This document shows, piece by piece, positions 18,419 to 27,615 of a stretch of DNA of 64,000 nucleotides. Position 1 is the stretch's first letter; the number at the start of each line of letters is the position of its first letter. A program made the translations under genes and the position numbers. Source of the stretch: Labilithrix sp. (GTDB taxonomy: Bacteria > Myxococcota_A > Polyangia > Polyangiales > Polyangiaceae); assembly GCA_019637225.1 (NCBI GenBank), contig JAHBWC010000001.1, positions 1-64,000 on the forward strand, in the 5' to 3' direction. The notes beneath the pieces were generated by a model. The model did no database searches and was not told the DNA's origin. It saw nothing but the letters and a program-made list of their open reading frames with translations.

Positions 18419-18619
18419 GGCTGCGAGGACTCTAGCTCGACGGGGGCGGCGAGGGGGGAGGGGAGGGGGCGCGGGTGAGCCGCTAGCGCTGGCGAACACC
18501 GGAGCTTCGCCGGCGCCGGCTCGGCGCCTCGTCATCCCTGAGACACGGGGCGACGGCTCGCCGGGGGCCCGGCGAACGCGGCCGAAGATGAGGTCGACGC
18601 TTCTGCCTCACTTGAGGTG

Positions 18620-18648
18620 TTGACCTTGGTCGAAAAGCGAACTACTTA
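18620..18648 (+). promoter_or_regulatory. Putative promoter of tRNA-fMet
   Basis: A good -35 (TTGACC, 18620-18625) is followed after 17 bp by a weak -10 (TACTTA, 18643-18648), 29 bp before the tRNA 5' end. The position fits; the -10 match is poor. Confidence 0.4.
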
Positions 18649-18676
18649 CGCGTTCGTTCCGTTTCGACGGACGTGG

Positions 18677-20399
<1,723 letters not shown>

Positions 20400-20422
<23 letters not shown>

Positions 20423-20588
20423 CTGTCGACTCCTTCAGGATCTCGTCGAGCTTGCCATTGATCCAGAGGTCAGCATAGAGCGCCGCGAGATCGTCCGCGA
20501 ATCGGAGCATGGCCGCGCGTTTGGCCTCCGCCGCGCGGTCGGAGCTGACGACGGTATCGGCCGGAGATGGGCCCGGTGCCGCGTTCAC
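20400..20588 (-). CDS. Small phage protein, unknown
   Basis: 62 residues from a GTG at 20588 that overlaps the upstream stop as GTGA; an in-frame ATG at 20678 exists but would overlap the previous gene by 94 bp. An Ala/Pro lead is followed by a helix (AEAKRAAMLRFADDLAALYA) and an acidic C-terminus. It sits just before the integrase and overlaps its start by 23 bp. By position it could be an integrase-associated factor; there is no sequence support. Confidence 0.5.
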
Positions 20589-20968
20589 GTGGCCCTCCGC
20601 CCGTCGACCGGCCTTTGCAACGCCTCGAGCGCGATCAGCACGGCGCCGCACGAGTCCTGGCAAGATGAGTGCCTGCACGTCTCGAAGTCCGGGCAGACGC
20701 GTCCGAGCGTCGTGATCTTCTCGAGCGCAGCCCGGAGCCGGTCGTTCTCCGCGTGGAGCTTGAGCACGGGATGCTCGTCGCGCGCTCTGCGAAGCGCCTC
20801 TTCGACAGCGACGCGGCGAGCACCGTCGAGCCGATCCTGGATGACGCTCCTCAGACCTTCGAAGGTCGCGCGGTCATCGGACCAGCCACGCCGAAACTGG
20901 ATCCCCGGCACACGACCGTTGCCGATCGCGTTCATGAGGAGCTCCGCGAGGCTGATCTCGACCTGCAT
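20585..20968 (-). CDS. Small Cys-containing coiled-coil phage protein, unknown
   Basis: 127 residues. An N-terminal part of unknown fold is followed by a helix (AEEALRR-like to NDRLRAALEKITTL) and a compact Cys cluster, CPDFETCRHSSCQDSC, which could bind zinc. Phage accessory proteins with a helix followed by a Cys-rich segment are common, but no named family is recognised. It is in the integrase operon, 12 bp after the upstream small gene. Confidence 0.55.
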   Translation of the reverse strand: MQVEISLAELLMNAIGNGRVPGIQFRRGWSDDRATFEGLRSVIQDRLDGARRVAVEEALRRARDEHPVLKLHAENDRLRAALEKITTLGRVCPDFETCRHSSCQDSCGAVLIALEALQRPVDGRRAT

Positions 20969-20980
20969 GGCACGACTCCG

Positions 20981-21211
20981 CTACGCAACCGCCTTCGTGT
21001 TCAACGCAGCGCGAAGCATGGCAACCTCGACGCGCAGGCGGACGCATTCGTCGGCCGCAGCCTTCAAGACTCCAACGGTGATGAGCGCCGTCGCGAGCGC
21101 CTCTTCTTTCTCGCGGCGCTCGAGTCGGAGCTCGGAAAGGAGTTCGCCGCAGCGCGCCTGCGCGGCGGACAGCTTCTCGACCATCTCGTCATACTCTTGA
21201 TCGCGGTTCAT
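20981..21211 (-). CDS. Small coiled-coil phage protein
   Basis: 76 residues, nearly all helical with heptads (YDEMVEKLSAAQARCGELLS, then LRVEVAMLRAALNTKA). No catalytic motif. It follows the 70-residue gene by 3 bp and precedes the Cys-containing gene in the same operon. Function unknown. Confidence 0.55.
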   Translation of the reverse strand: MNRDQEYDEMVEKLSAAQARCGELLSELRLERREKEEALATALITVGVLKAAADECVRLRVEVAMLRAALNTKAVA

Positions 21212-21214
21212 GAA

Positions 21215-21427
21215 TCACGCTGCCTTTCGCACTGCCGGCGCCGTCGACGGACGCGTCGCAGGGATTGTGTCGAACCACGACGTCGGCAGATCAGCCGGCG
21301 TCTGATCGGAATCAGGTGCGAGCTCGGCGGCCATGCGCTCCACGTCTTCGTGCGCGACGACGAGAGCGAGTAAGCGGTCGAGGCTCATGTGCTCGATCAA
21401 CGCTTCGGTATCGATCGCGTTGCGCAT
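21215..21427 (-). CDS. Small phage protein, unknown
   Basis: 70 residues starting at an ATG (21427) preceded by GGGGAGGGCGCG, a strong ribosome-binding site. The first half is helical (DTEALIEHMSLDRLLALVVA); the second half is Pro/Thr-rich. It overlaps the end of the sigma gene by 31 bp in another frame. No family recognised. Confidence 0.55.
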   Translation of the reverse strand: MRNAIDTEALIEHMSLDRLLALVVAHEDVERMAAELAPDSDQTPADLPTSWFDTIPATRPSTAPAVRKAA

Positions 21428-22068
21428 CGCGCCCTCCCCGACGTGTTCTGGCAGGCTCCGCCTGCGCGGCGTGCGGGCGTTCGCTCGTACGAACCTCGAC
21501 GTGGCGTATGCACACGACGATGGAGGAATACGCACAGCGCCCCGAGCGCCTGTCCGAAGCGCAGCGTCACGAGCTGACGGCTGCACCCGAGCTCGTTCGC
21601 GATCTGCTGATGGGTCTTCCCGTCGTCGACCGGAGTCCCGGCCCACATCGTCAGGAGCACGCGATGGTTCGACGGCAACCGGTCGACCTCCTCGCGCACG
21701 ATCGTGTTGGTCTCGATCTCGTCGATCACGTCCTCCTGCGTCGGCACGTCCTCTTCGGCCGGCGTCCCGAGGACGTCGTGCAGCGAGGCTCCGCGCTCGC
21801 CGACGCTCGTCGGTGCGTCCATCGACACGGTCTCGAAGCCTGGGTCGGCGGCGTCGAGCGCCTTGCAGATCGCGCTCCGCACGTGGAGACTCGCCCAAGC
21901 CTTCAAGGACGAACCTCCCTCCGGGCGCCACGTCTCGAACGCGTTGATCAGGCCGAGGTACCCCTCCTGCACGAGGTCGTCGACGTCGATCCCTGGCCGC
22001 GCGTACCGGTTGGCGATCCGCTCGACGAGCCACCGATACTGCTTGGCTTCTTCGCTCGTCATTCCCAT
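21397..22068 (-). CDS. Phage-encoded RNA polymerase sigma-70-family factor
   Basis: 223 residues. Region 2 is clear: YARPGIDVDDLVQEGYLGLI is the core-binding region 2.2, and SLKAWASLHVRSAICKAL is regions 2.3-2.4. Region 4 has the HTH QQIANELGCSRQLVTLRFGQ, preceded by the acidic linker of a short region 3. The size resembles sigma-28/sigma-B-type or phage middle/late sigma factors rather than ECF, whose linker is shorter. Two close ATGs exist; 22068 is chosen because GGAGG lies 8 nt upstream. It overlaps the polymerase stop. The C-terminus after residue ~185 is Arg-rich and unusual. It may direct host RNA polymerase to phage promoters, possibly the YTGGCN17GCATATG sites. Confidence 0.88.
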   Translation of the reverse strand: MGMTSEEAKQYRWLVERIANRYARPGIDVDDLVQEGYLGLINAFETWRPEGGSSLKAWASLHVRSAICKALDAADPGFETVSMDAPTSVGERGASLHDVLGTPAEEDVPTQEDVIDEIETNTIVREEVDRLPSNHRVLLTMWAGTPVDDGKTHQQIANELGCSRQLVTLRFGQALGALCVFLHRRVHTPRRGSYERTPARRAGGACQNTSGRARCATRSIPKR

Positions 22069-24155
22069 GGGACCAGCCTCCCCTCCTTGCCGAATCTCGG
22101 TTCTGCCTTCTTCGACCACCGCCGCATCAGAAGCGGCTCCATCTTGGACATCGGAATCGGCACGTCCGGGAGGTACACGTTGGCCCCCTCGACCATCAGG
22201 CGAGCGAGTTCGTGCGCCGCATCGTGCGCGCTCGTCGCGTCGTCGACCTCTGCAATGAACTCGTCATGGACGAACGCCACGATCCGTGCGTTGAAGAGGG
22301 GACTTGCTTGATCCACATATGCTGCGCGCGTGATCCGCCAGCCAGCATTTTTCGCGCAGTCGGCGCCGAGCGCCTGGAAGCCGTTGTTGCAGGCGGCGCA
22401 GTAGGTGGCGTTCCCACGTATCCGCTTCGTGAAGAGCGTCTCGACGACAGCGCGGTTCGCGGCGTTGTCGCAGAGCGCGTTGATCCGCGCGAAGTAGTGA
22501 GGCATCTCCGGCCATGCCTCGAACCAGTGCTCCTTGAGCCGCTTCGCTTGGTCGCGTGTGAGGACGACGCCGTAGGACTTCTTCGCGTACGAGACGAGCG
22601 AGTCGATCCCGAGACCGCCAGGGAACCCGAAGTTCGCGACCTTGCCTGCGCCGCGGGCCTCCTTGACCTCTCTCGTCGCCTTGTTCTTCTTCGCATCCTC
22701 GTACGTCGTGCCGAGGATGAGCGCGGCGACGGAGAGATGAGGATCGAGCCCGGCGTTGAGCGCGTCGGCGAGCCGGGATTTTCCGAGCCACGAGACGCAG
22801 CACTGGGCGAGCGTGTAGAGCTCGAGCTGAGGGAAGTCGGCTTGGGCGAAGACACGTCCGGGTCGAGGGATGAACGCCTCGCGCGCGCCGTCGAGCGTCC
22901 CGGTTCCACCGCAGAGCTCGCACCCCTTCGAGCCACACGCCTTGCACTTCCGGCCTCGCGCCCAGTTTTGAACGTTCGGCTTGCTCGAGGTGGTGCGACC
23001 GGTCTCGGCGAGCCCGTAGCGTGTGTGGATCGGCCAGTAGGTGCCGCCGGCAAGCGCCTTGACGTCGTTGCTCAGCACCTTCCGGTACGTCGTGAGCTCG
23101 GCGTACGAGATGAGAACGTCGTCGCCGCTTCGTTCGCATGCATCGGCGTCAAGACAGACGTGCTCGCGACAATCGTCGGCGCCCTTGCACGGCGCATCGT
23201 CCTCGAAGTGCGCCTCGGTTCGAACGAGGTCGAGGCGCTCCCGCGCGCAGATCTCGATCATCCGCGCCTTCGCTACCTTCGTGTCGCGCGTCCCGTTCGC
23301 TCTCACGAGCCCGGCGAGTTTGAGATCGTCCTCGGTCTCGGCGAGCAGCGCCTCGATCTCTCGCCGAAGGGACTCGACGCCTTCTGCGTTGGTCTTCGCG
23401 CCCCATGCGCTCGAGAGGTGCAGCCAGAACGCTGCACGTGCTTGCCTGAACTGATCGTTGAGGTATCGCGCGTGGATCTCTTGCGCCTCGTAGACGGCGA
23501 ACGTCGCGCGAGCATCGTCGAGCGGGTAACGGAGACACTGCTCCGGCGCCGAGTCGACGAGCCCGCGGAGGTTCTTGATCTCCTCGAGCAGCGCCGGCGT
23601 TCGCTCCTTACGCGGGATGGTCTCGGGATCCGGAAGCGACGCGAGACGCTGGCGAGCCCTCGCCTGAACCTCGCGGGCGCGCGTCGGCCAGCCGGTGAGC
23701 GGCACGTCCTGGAACTCGCCATACGAGAGGCGCCAGCCGTCCTTCTGGAGCTTGATGCCGGTCCGGCGGTCGGCGACGGCCTCGAGCGTGTACCGCTTCT
23801 CGACGCGTCGACCTCTCTTGTCGATGCGATACCGGTAGCTGCCGCCCGCGATGTCGAGGAGCTGCTCTCGAAGCTGGGTGTCGGTTACGCGATCGTCGTC
23901 GTACGCACGGAAGACGAGCGGCCGGAGCGCTGGAAAACGCTCGCAGATGACCGCCATGTCGTACGCCACATTGTGGCCCACGAGGAGCGCGTCCGAGCGG
24001 AGCCACTCTCGCAGGAGTGGCTCGGCGTCGGAGTGATGAACAATGAATGGATCCTCACCAGATGCCTGCCATGTCAAACAGACAAGTGGTGGAGCGAGGA
24101 GCGCGGGTTGGATCGGAGATGTCTCCGTATCCAATGCGACAATGCGCGAAGCCAT
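22059..24155 (-). CDS. Family-A DNA polymerase with 3'-5' exonuclease domain
   Basis: 698 residues. The exonuclease domain begins at once: ALDTETSP (D9/E11, Exo I) and LLVGHNVAYDMAV (Exo II); Exo III falls near the LRYPLDDARATFAVYE region. The palm carries motif A (ADFPQLELYTLAQ, ~440), the motif B equivalent (GKVANFGFPGGLG) and motif C (FVHDEF, ~630). Two Cys-rich insertions are unusual: C-x6-C-x4-C-x5-C near 320-338 and CKACGSKGCELCGG near 405-418. No 5' nuclease domain is present, as in other phage PolA-type enzymes. It presumably replicates the phage genome with the PrimPol-helicase. The start at 24155 has no strong Shine-Dalgarno sequence. Confidence 0.92.
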   Translation of the reverse strand: MASRIVALDTETSPIQPALLAPPLVCLTWQASGEDPFIVHHSDAEPLLREWLRSDALLVGHNVAYDMAVICERFPALRPLVFRAYDDDRVTDTQLREQLLDIAGGSYRYRIDKRGRRVEKRYTLEAVADRRTGIKLQKDGWRLSYGEFQDVPLTGWPTRAREVQARARQRLASLPDPETIPRKERTPALLEEIKNLRGLVDSAPEQCLRYPLDDARATFAVYEAQEIHARYLNDQFRQARAAFWLHLSSAWGAKTNAEGVESLRREIEALLAETEDDLKLAGLVRANGTRDTKVAKARMIEICARERLDLVRTEAHFEDDAPCKGADDCREHVCLDADACERSGDDVLISYAELTTYRKVLSNDVKALAGGTYWPIHTRYGLAETGRTTSSKPNVQNWARGRKCKACGSKGCELCGGTGTLDGAREAFIPRPGRVFAQADFPQLELYTLAQCCVSWLGKSRLADALNAGLDPHLSVAALILGTTYEDAKKNKATREVKEARGAGKVANFGFPGGLGIDSLVSYAKKSYGVVLTRDQAKRLKEHWFEAWPEMPHYFARINALCDNAANRAVVETLFTKRIRGNATYCAACNNGFQALGADCAKNAGWRITRAAYVDQASPLFNARIVAFVHDEFIAEVDDATSAHDAAHELARLMVEGANVYLPDVPIPMSKMEPLLMRRWSKKAEPRFGKEGRLVPWE
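22316..22345 (-). promoter_or_regulatory. Fifth YTGGCN-N17-GCATATG match, inside polymerase gene
   Basis: CTGGCT (22345-22340) and GCATATG (22322-22316) are separated by exactly 17 bp, as at the four sites next to start codons. Here no start codon follows at +5. It lies about 250 bp upstream of the sigma factor gene in the same direction and could be an internal promoter for it. Confidence 0.4.
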
Positions 24156-24577
24156 GGCCGTGCCACGTGCCGAGCTCGGAGCACACGACGGCGACCGGCG
24201 AGGGCCTCACCGTGAAGGACACGAGCGAGGTCTTCGCCAGTCGATCGAATAGGTCCGAACGAATGCTCAGCGAGCGCTAGCGCTCACGCGGGTCGGTGAA
24301 GAGTGGCTGGCAACGGCGGCGATTCCTGGTAGTGTGCATGCGTTCGGACCTCCAACTCAGGTTCGGACCGCTCTCCCGGTTGCTCGAACAACCGGGAGAG
24401 CCCTTCATACGGTGGTCAGGGTGCCGGTAAGCACTCTGGCCACTGTACTTTTCCCATGTGATCATCACTCGCGCCACGGGTGGCACGCATTTTGGTGGCA
24501 GATCGACTTACCCTACGGGGCTAGGATCATTGTCGAATTTGGCAACGTCCTGATTTCGGAAAACACGAATCCGCCCA
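24156..24577. promoter_or_regulatory. Non-coding regulatory region with palindrome, hairpin and repeated 9-mer
   Basis: No convincing gene. It holds a perfect 14-bp palindrome GAGCGCTAGCGCTC (24272-24285). GTTCGGACC occurs three times: inverted at 24252-24260 and direct at 24342-24350 and 24361-24369. A perfect hairpin CTCTCCCGGTTG-CTCGAA-CAACCGGGAGAG spans 24371-24400. The 24430-24560 part is AT-richer than its surroundings. It precedes the polymerase-sigma-integrase operon, so operators and a promoter for that operon are likely here. Confidence 0.55.
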
Positions 24578-25069
24578 TCAGGCCGGAGACCACGTGTAGC
24601 GCGTAAACGGCTTGTTTTCCTTGGTTTTCGTGGGCATCGTCTCGAGACGAACGCGGCAACCAACGAGCGAAAAGTCGTCGACTCCCGCAGCCTTGAGCTC
24701 TGCCTTCGCCGACTCGGATCCGCACACGGCGCGGGCGAGGAGCGTCGCCTGCTCGTGCAGGGCCTTGTCGGCTTCGGTCACGGACTTGGGATCCGTTCCG
24801 ATCGCCGCGAGGACGAGTGCCTTGATGTCGCCGAACGTGTTGGGGAGCTCCAGCTTCGGAGCCCACGATCGCGATGAGCCGGCCTTGTGTGCGTCGTTGT
24901 TCGATTCGAGGATCCGGAACTCCGCGACGAAGATGTTCCCACCCTTCCACCGCGGCTTCACGAAGACGTTGGTGAGCTCGACAAGGTAGACGCCCTCGTC
25001 GTTCATGTAGTTGCCGCGCCCGAACATGGGCGCTTCTTTCATGCCTTTGAAAAGCTGGTCGATGTCCAT
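24578..25069 (-). CDS. Phage protein, possibly ssDNA-binding
   Basis: 163 residues. Beta-rich with conserved-looking blocks MFGRGNYMNDEGVYLVELTN, then NIFVAEFRILESNNDAH and FSLVGCRVRLETMPTKTKEN. The layout (an OB-like N-terminal half, helical middle, C-terminal aromatic PFTRYTWSP) and its place beside the DNA polymerase suggest a replication accessory or single-strand-binding protein; this is inference only. The ATG at 25069 is preceded by an A/G-rich tract on the minus strand side of 25080-25110. It is followed by the regulatory region 24156-24577. Confidence 0.6.
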   Translation of the reverse strand: MDIDQLFKGMKEAPMFGRGNYMNDEGVYLVELTNVFVKPRWKGGNIFVAEFRILESNNDAHKAGSSRSWAPKLELPNTFGDIKALVLAAIGTDPKSVTEADKALHEQATLLARAVCGSESAKAELKAAGVDDFSLVGCRVRLETMPTKTKENKPFTRYTWSPA

Positions 25070-25124
25070 GCTGCCCTCGACGAAGAAAGAAAATAAAGGA
25101 AGAGAAGGAAGCTAAGATCGTGGA

Positions 25125-26303
25125 CTACTCGCGGACCCAGATGGGGCACTTGCACGTCTTGCCCCGCTTCGAGTCCAGGATGTAGAAGGCCTGTTGTGGC
25201 GGCTCAGGCTCCGCTTTGATCGACATCGCGTAGGCGTTGTAACCAATGACGCTCCCGTTGACCGTCATCCGCCCGACGTCGATGTACTGATGCCAGTGGC
25301 CGAAGTGGTGGTAGTGGCAGCGCTTCGCCTTGTCCCACTGCGCGACGGACTTCGAGAGCGGGATCGTGACGCCGCCGACGCCCCCCTGATAGTTCGTTTC
25401 GTCCCCGTGATGAAAATGGAGGTCCCACTCGTAGACGCGCATGTACTGATGCGCGCTGCGGTCGGCGAGGAACTGCACGCGCGGGTTGCCCTCGTAGATC
25501 GATGCGAGCCACTGGTAGAGCAGCCACTCGTACGAATGCGTCGCACCGAGCGCGCGGAATGGCTTGGCTGTGTTCCTCCCGTGGTTGCCGTAGCTGCAGG
25601 GGATGCTGATCCTCTCGATCTTCGGGTCGGCAAGGAGCGAGTCGATGCCGGCGGCGAGACGCGGGCGGAGCCAGAGGAGCGTCTCGATCGGCGGCGTCGC
25701 GGTGTGCTCCTTGAGCTCCTCGTGGATATGGCCGCTCATCAAGTCGCCGCCGAGCCACAGGACGACGTCTCGGATCTGGAACGCGCTCCGGTGGAAGTCG
25801 ATGAGCCACCGGTAGCCGGCGAAGAAACGCGCGATCGACCGCTCCGCGATCGCCGGGTTGTACTCGTTCGGAACCGGCGTCTCCCCGAGGCGCACGTGCT
25901 CTTCCGAATGCACGTCCGAGAGCATCGCGACGGCGGTCGCCTCGCGCATCCCGGACTTGAGCTCACGACGCTTGATGGGTGGGAGCGGTCGTTCGGTCGC
26001 CGCCGCGAGGATGTCCATCGCCTGGCGGAGTGCGTCGAGGTCACGCTCGAGCGTCTTGATCTTCGACGCCTCCGCGCGGAGCGAGAGAGCATCGCTGTAC
26101 TTGGCGAGCGCGCTCCGCAACGTCGAGTCGTTCTCCGAAGGCTCCGGCCTTCCCTTGCTCGCCTCGATTCGCTGCATGAGGCAGCGGACGGCGGTCTCCG
26201 TCGTGTCGGTGGCGAGCGCGGCGCGCCGATAGCCCTCCATCTTCGAGGGCGCCCGCGCGAGCTCCGCGCGTACGACCTTGATCTGCTCGGGGCTCCACTT
26301 CAT
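25125..26303 (-). CDS. Calcineurin-like metallophosphoesterase
   Basis: 392 residues. A short HTH-like N-terminus (SPEQIKVVRAELARAPSKME) and a coiled coil (~70-100) precede the phosphoesterase core. All five metal motifs are visible: D-x-H (LSDVHSEE, D130/H132), GGDLMSGH, YGNHGR, FHHGDE and the terminal HFGHWHQ. It is probably a phage nuclease or phosphatase of the Mre11/SbcD-like superfamily acting on DNA ends; substrate not known. It is coupled by ATGA to the upstream HExxH gene and is the last gene of the HD/dGTPase operon. Confidence 0.82.
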   Translation of the reverse strand: MKWSPEQIKVVRAELARAPSKMEGYRRAALATDTTETAVRCLMQRIEASKGRPEPSENDSTLRSALAKYSDALSLRAEASKIKTLERDLDALRQAMDILAAATERPLPPIKRRELKSGMREATAVAMLSDVHSEEHVRLGETPVPNEYNPAIAERSIARFFAGYRWLIDFHRSAFQIRDVVLWLGGDLMSGHIHEELKEHTATPPIETLLWLRPRLAAGIDSLLADPKIERISIPCSYGNHGRNTAKPFRALGATHSYEWLLYQWLASIYEGNPRVQFLADRSAHQYMRVYEWDLHFHHGDETNYQGGVGGVTIPLSKSVAQWDKAKRCHYHHFGHWHQYIDVGRMTVNGSVIGYNAYAMSIKAEPEPPQQAFYILDSKRGKTCKCPIWVRE

Positions 26304-26638
26304 CGGAGCACCTCCAGTTCTCGGAGCGGAGGACGAAGCCAGTCCGCGCGCTCGAGCGTGTCGCAGTAGACGGGCACGAAGGTGTCCATCACGCACTCCT
26401 CGATCTTGTCCGCCGACGCCTCGTCGATACCGGCGTTGAGGAGCGCCGAACGCATCCCGCACTCGAACCAAGCGCCGTGGCCGATCTCGTGGCGAAGCAC
26501 GGACCAACGCCGCGAAGGCGCGATTCTTCCGGCGATACGGAGGTGTCCGACGTCTGGCAGGAACTCGCCTTCGTCGTCCTCCTTCTCGACGCGAAGGACC
26601 TCGTAGGTCGTTCCGAGAATGATGACGCGCAAGCTCAT
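26300..26638 (-). CDS. Small HExxH putative zinc-dependent protein
   Basis: 112 residues. The centre carries RHEIGHGAWFECGM, an HExxH zinc motif in a helix, with acidic residues ~25 downstream (ADKIEECVMD) that could give the third ligand. The rest is short beta strands. It resembles a minimal ImmA/IrrE-like or SprT-like metallopeptidase, but it is too short to assign. The ATG and stop overlap both neighbours by 4 bp, so it is tightly coupled to nucleotide-pool genes. Confidence 0.65.
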   Translation of the reverse strand: MSLRVIILGTTYEVLRVEKEDDEGEFLPDVGHLRIAGRIAPSRRWSVLRHEIGHGAWFECGMRSALLNAGIDEASADKIEECVMDTFVPVYCDTLERADWLRPPLRELEVLR

Positions 26639-27024
26639 TCGGCACCACCGCGCGTGAGCCTCGGGGTAGGGCGCTCCGTCGGCGGCGCCGGCGCCGGCGG
26701 CCTGCGGTCATCGGTGCCGAGCCCGCGTAGGTAGAACGTGATCAGCGCGAGGCAGTGCCACGCGGCGTGCGCGAGGTGGAGACAGCCGGTCTCGGGGTCG
26801 CGATCCTCACCGCACGCCCATCGAGCCACGTGACGAAGGAGGGCGCCGAGCGAGAGACGCCACGAGTATCCGCGAAGCCAGTTGTCGTCCGCGTACTTCC
26901 TCGCGCCGACGGCGTAGACGCGAGCCACCTCGTCGAGCGCGTCGAAGGGAAAGAGATCGTAGCGCTCGTCCTTCTGACCCTTCTGGCCGCCCGTCTGCGG
27001 GTCGACGATGATTACCTCGGCCAT
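26635..27024 (-). CDS. dATP/dGTP diphosphohydrolase-like protein (MazZ/DUF5664-like)
   Basis: 129 residues. The pattern DERYDLFPFDALDEVARVYA, then GARKYADDNWLRGYSWRLSL, then ALLRHVARWACGEDRDPETG and HLAHAAWHCLALITFY is that of the phage dATP/dGTP diphosphohydrolase N-terminal family, an all-alpha NTP-PPase related to MazG with the E/D metal ligands in GEDRDPE. In 2-aminoadenine (Z) phages a related enzyme (MazZ) makes dGMP/dAMP precursors. Here it is one base downstream of the HD hydrolase gene. The C-terminal Pro/Thr tail is non-conserved. Confidence 0.8.
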   Translation of the reverse strand: MAEVIIVDPQTGGQKGQKDERYDLFPFDALDEVARVYAVGARKYADDNWLRGYSWRLSLGALLRHVARWACGEDRDPETGCLHLAHAAWHCLALITFYLRGLGTDDRRPPAPAPPTERPTPRLTRGGAE

Positions 27025-27025
27025 G

Positions 27026-27580
27026 TCACCCTCCTCCCGCGAGGAAGCGGTATCGACGCAGAAACTCGTATTCGGCCGTCGCCGGTGCCCACGGTCGGAT
27101 GCGCGCGGGCAGCGGCTCTTCGGTCAACTTCGCCCAGTGCGCCGGATGGGCGAACATGACGTCGCGCACCTCGGTTGAGAGGAGGACGGCGTCCGCACGG
27201 CGGACGAGCTCGGGCTCCGCACCTCGGAGCGAGAAGCGTCGACGAACCGCGTGCATCAAACGACGCTCGGCGGCGCGGTAGCCGTCGCCGATGCGCTTGC
27301 AGGCTTTCAGGGGTGTCGGGAGGTCGACGAGGTACGCCTCCGCAGCGTCATGCAGTAGCCCCCAGAGCTGCACGTGCTCGTCGGCGCCCCACGACTCGAG
27401 GAGCTCGGACACGCGAACCGAATGTTCGGCGACGGAGTAGTGCGCCCGAACGTGCCCGGAGAACCGGCACTGGTTCGACAGCGCATGAGCGATGTCCTCG
27501 ATCTTGATCGCCGTGACGACCGGCGCGAGCGGCTGAAACCGCACGCCGGTGAACGTCTCGATGAAGGCGGGAGCGGCCAC
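27026..27580 (-). CDS. HD-domain (YfbR/DatZ-like) nucleotide phosphohydrolase
   Basis: 184 residues from a GTG at 27580. IETFTGVRFQPLAP and IEDIAHALSNQCRFSGHVRA lead to the HD metal motifs YSVAEHSVRVS and LWGLLHDAAEAYLVD, with the final Asp in RRADAVLLSTEV. This is the phage HD phosphohydrolase family that includes 5'-nucleotidases and the dATP triphosphohydrolase DatZ. It probably trims dNTP pools. The start codon is set by the promoter-like element ending 5 nt upstream (27586-27615) and heads the operon 27580-25125. Confidence 0.85.
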   Translation of the reverse strand: MAAPAFIETFTGVRFQPLAPVVTAIKIEDIAHALSNQCRFSGHVRAHYSVAEHSVRVSELLESWGADEHVQLWGLLHDAAEAYLVDLPTPLKACKRIGDGYRAAERRLMHAVRRRFSLRGAEPELVRRADAVLLSTEVRDVMFAHPAHWAKLTEEPLPARIRPWAPATAEYEFLRRYRFLAGGG

Positions 27581-27585
27581 GTCAA

Positions 27586-27615
27586 CATATGCGGATCAGC
27601 CCCAGCGAGCGCCAA
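27586..27615 (-). promoter_or_regulatory. YTGGCN-N17-GCATATG element upstream of HD hydrolase
   Basis: On the minus strand TTGGCG (27615-27610), 17 bp, GCATATG (27592-27586), then TTGAC and the GTG start at 27580. Part of it lies inside the 3' end of the helicase gene, so it would be an intra-operon promoter giving an almost leaderless transcript. Confidence 0.6.

Noticed and set aside
16574..18478. 634-codon open frame on the plus strand opposite aceK
   Set aside because: aceK is a full-length recognised gene here; the opposite frame has shadow composition and no motif.
24063..24262. Minus-strand open frame (SDLFDRLAKTSLVSF...) overlapping the polymerase start
   Set aside because: It has no usual start codon and overlaps the polymerase N-terminus in another frame.
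24277..24486. 69-codon minus-strand frame in the regulatory region
   Set aside because: It spans the perfect hairpin and GTTCGGACC repeats, has poor composition and no ribosome-binding site.
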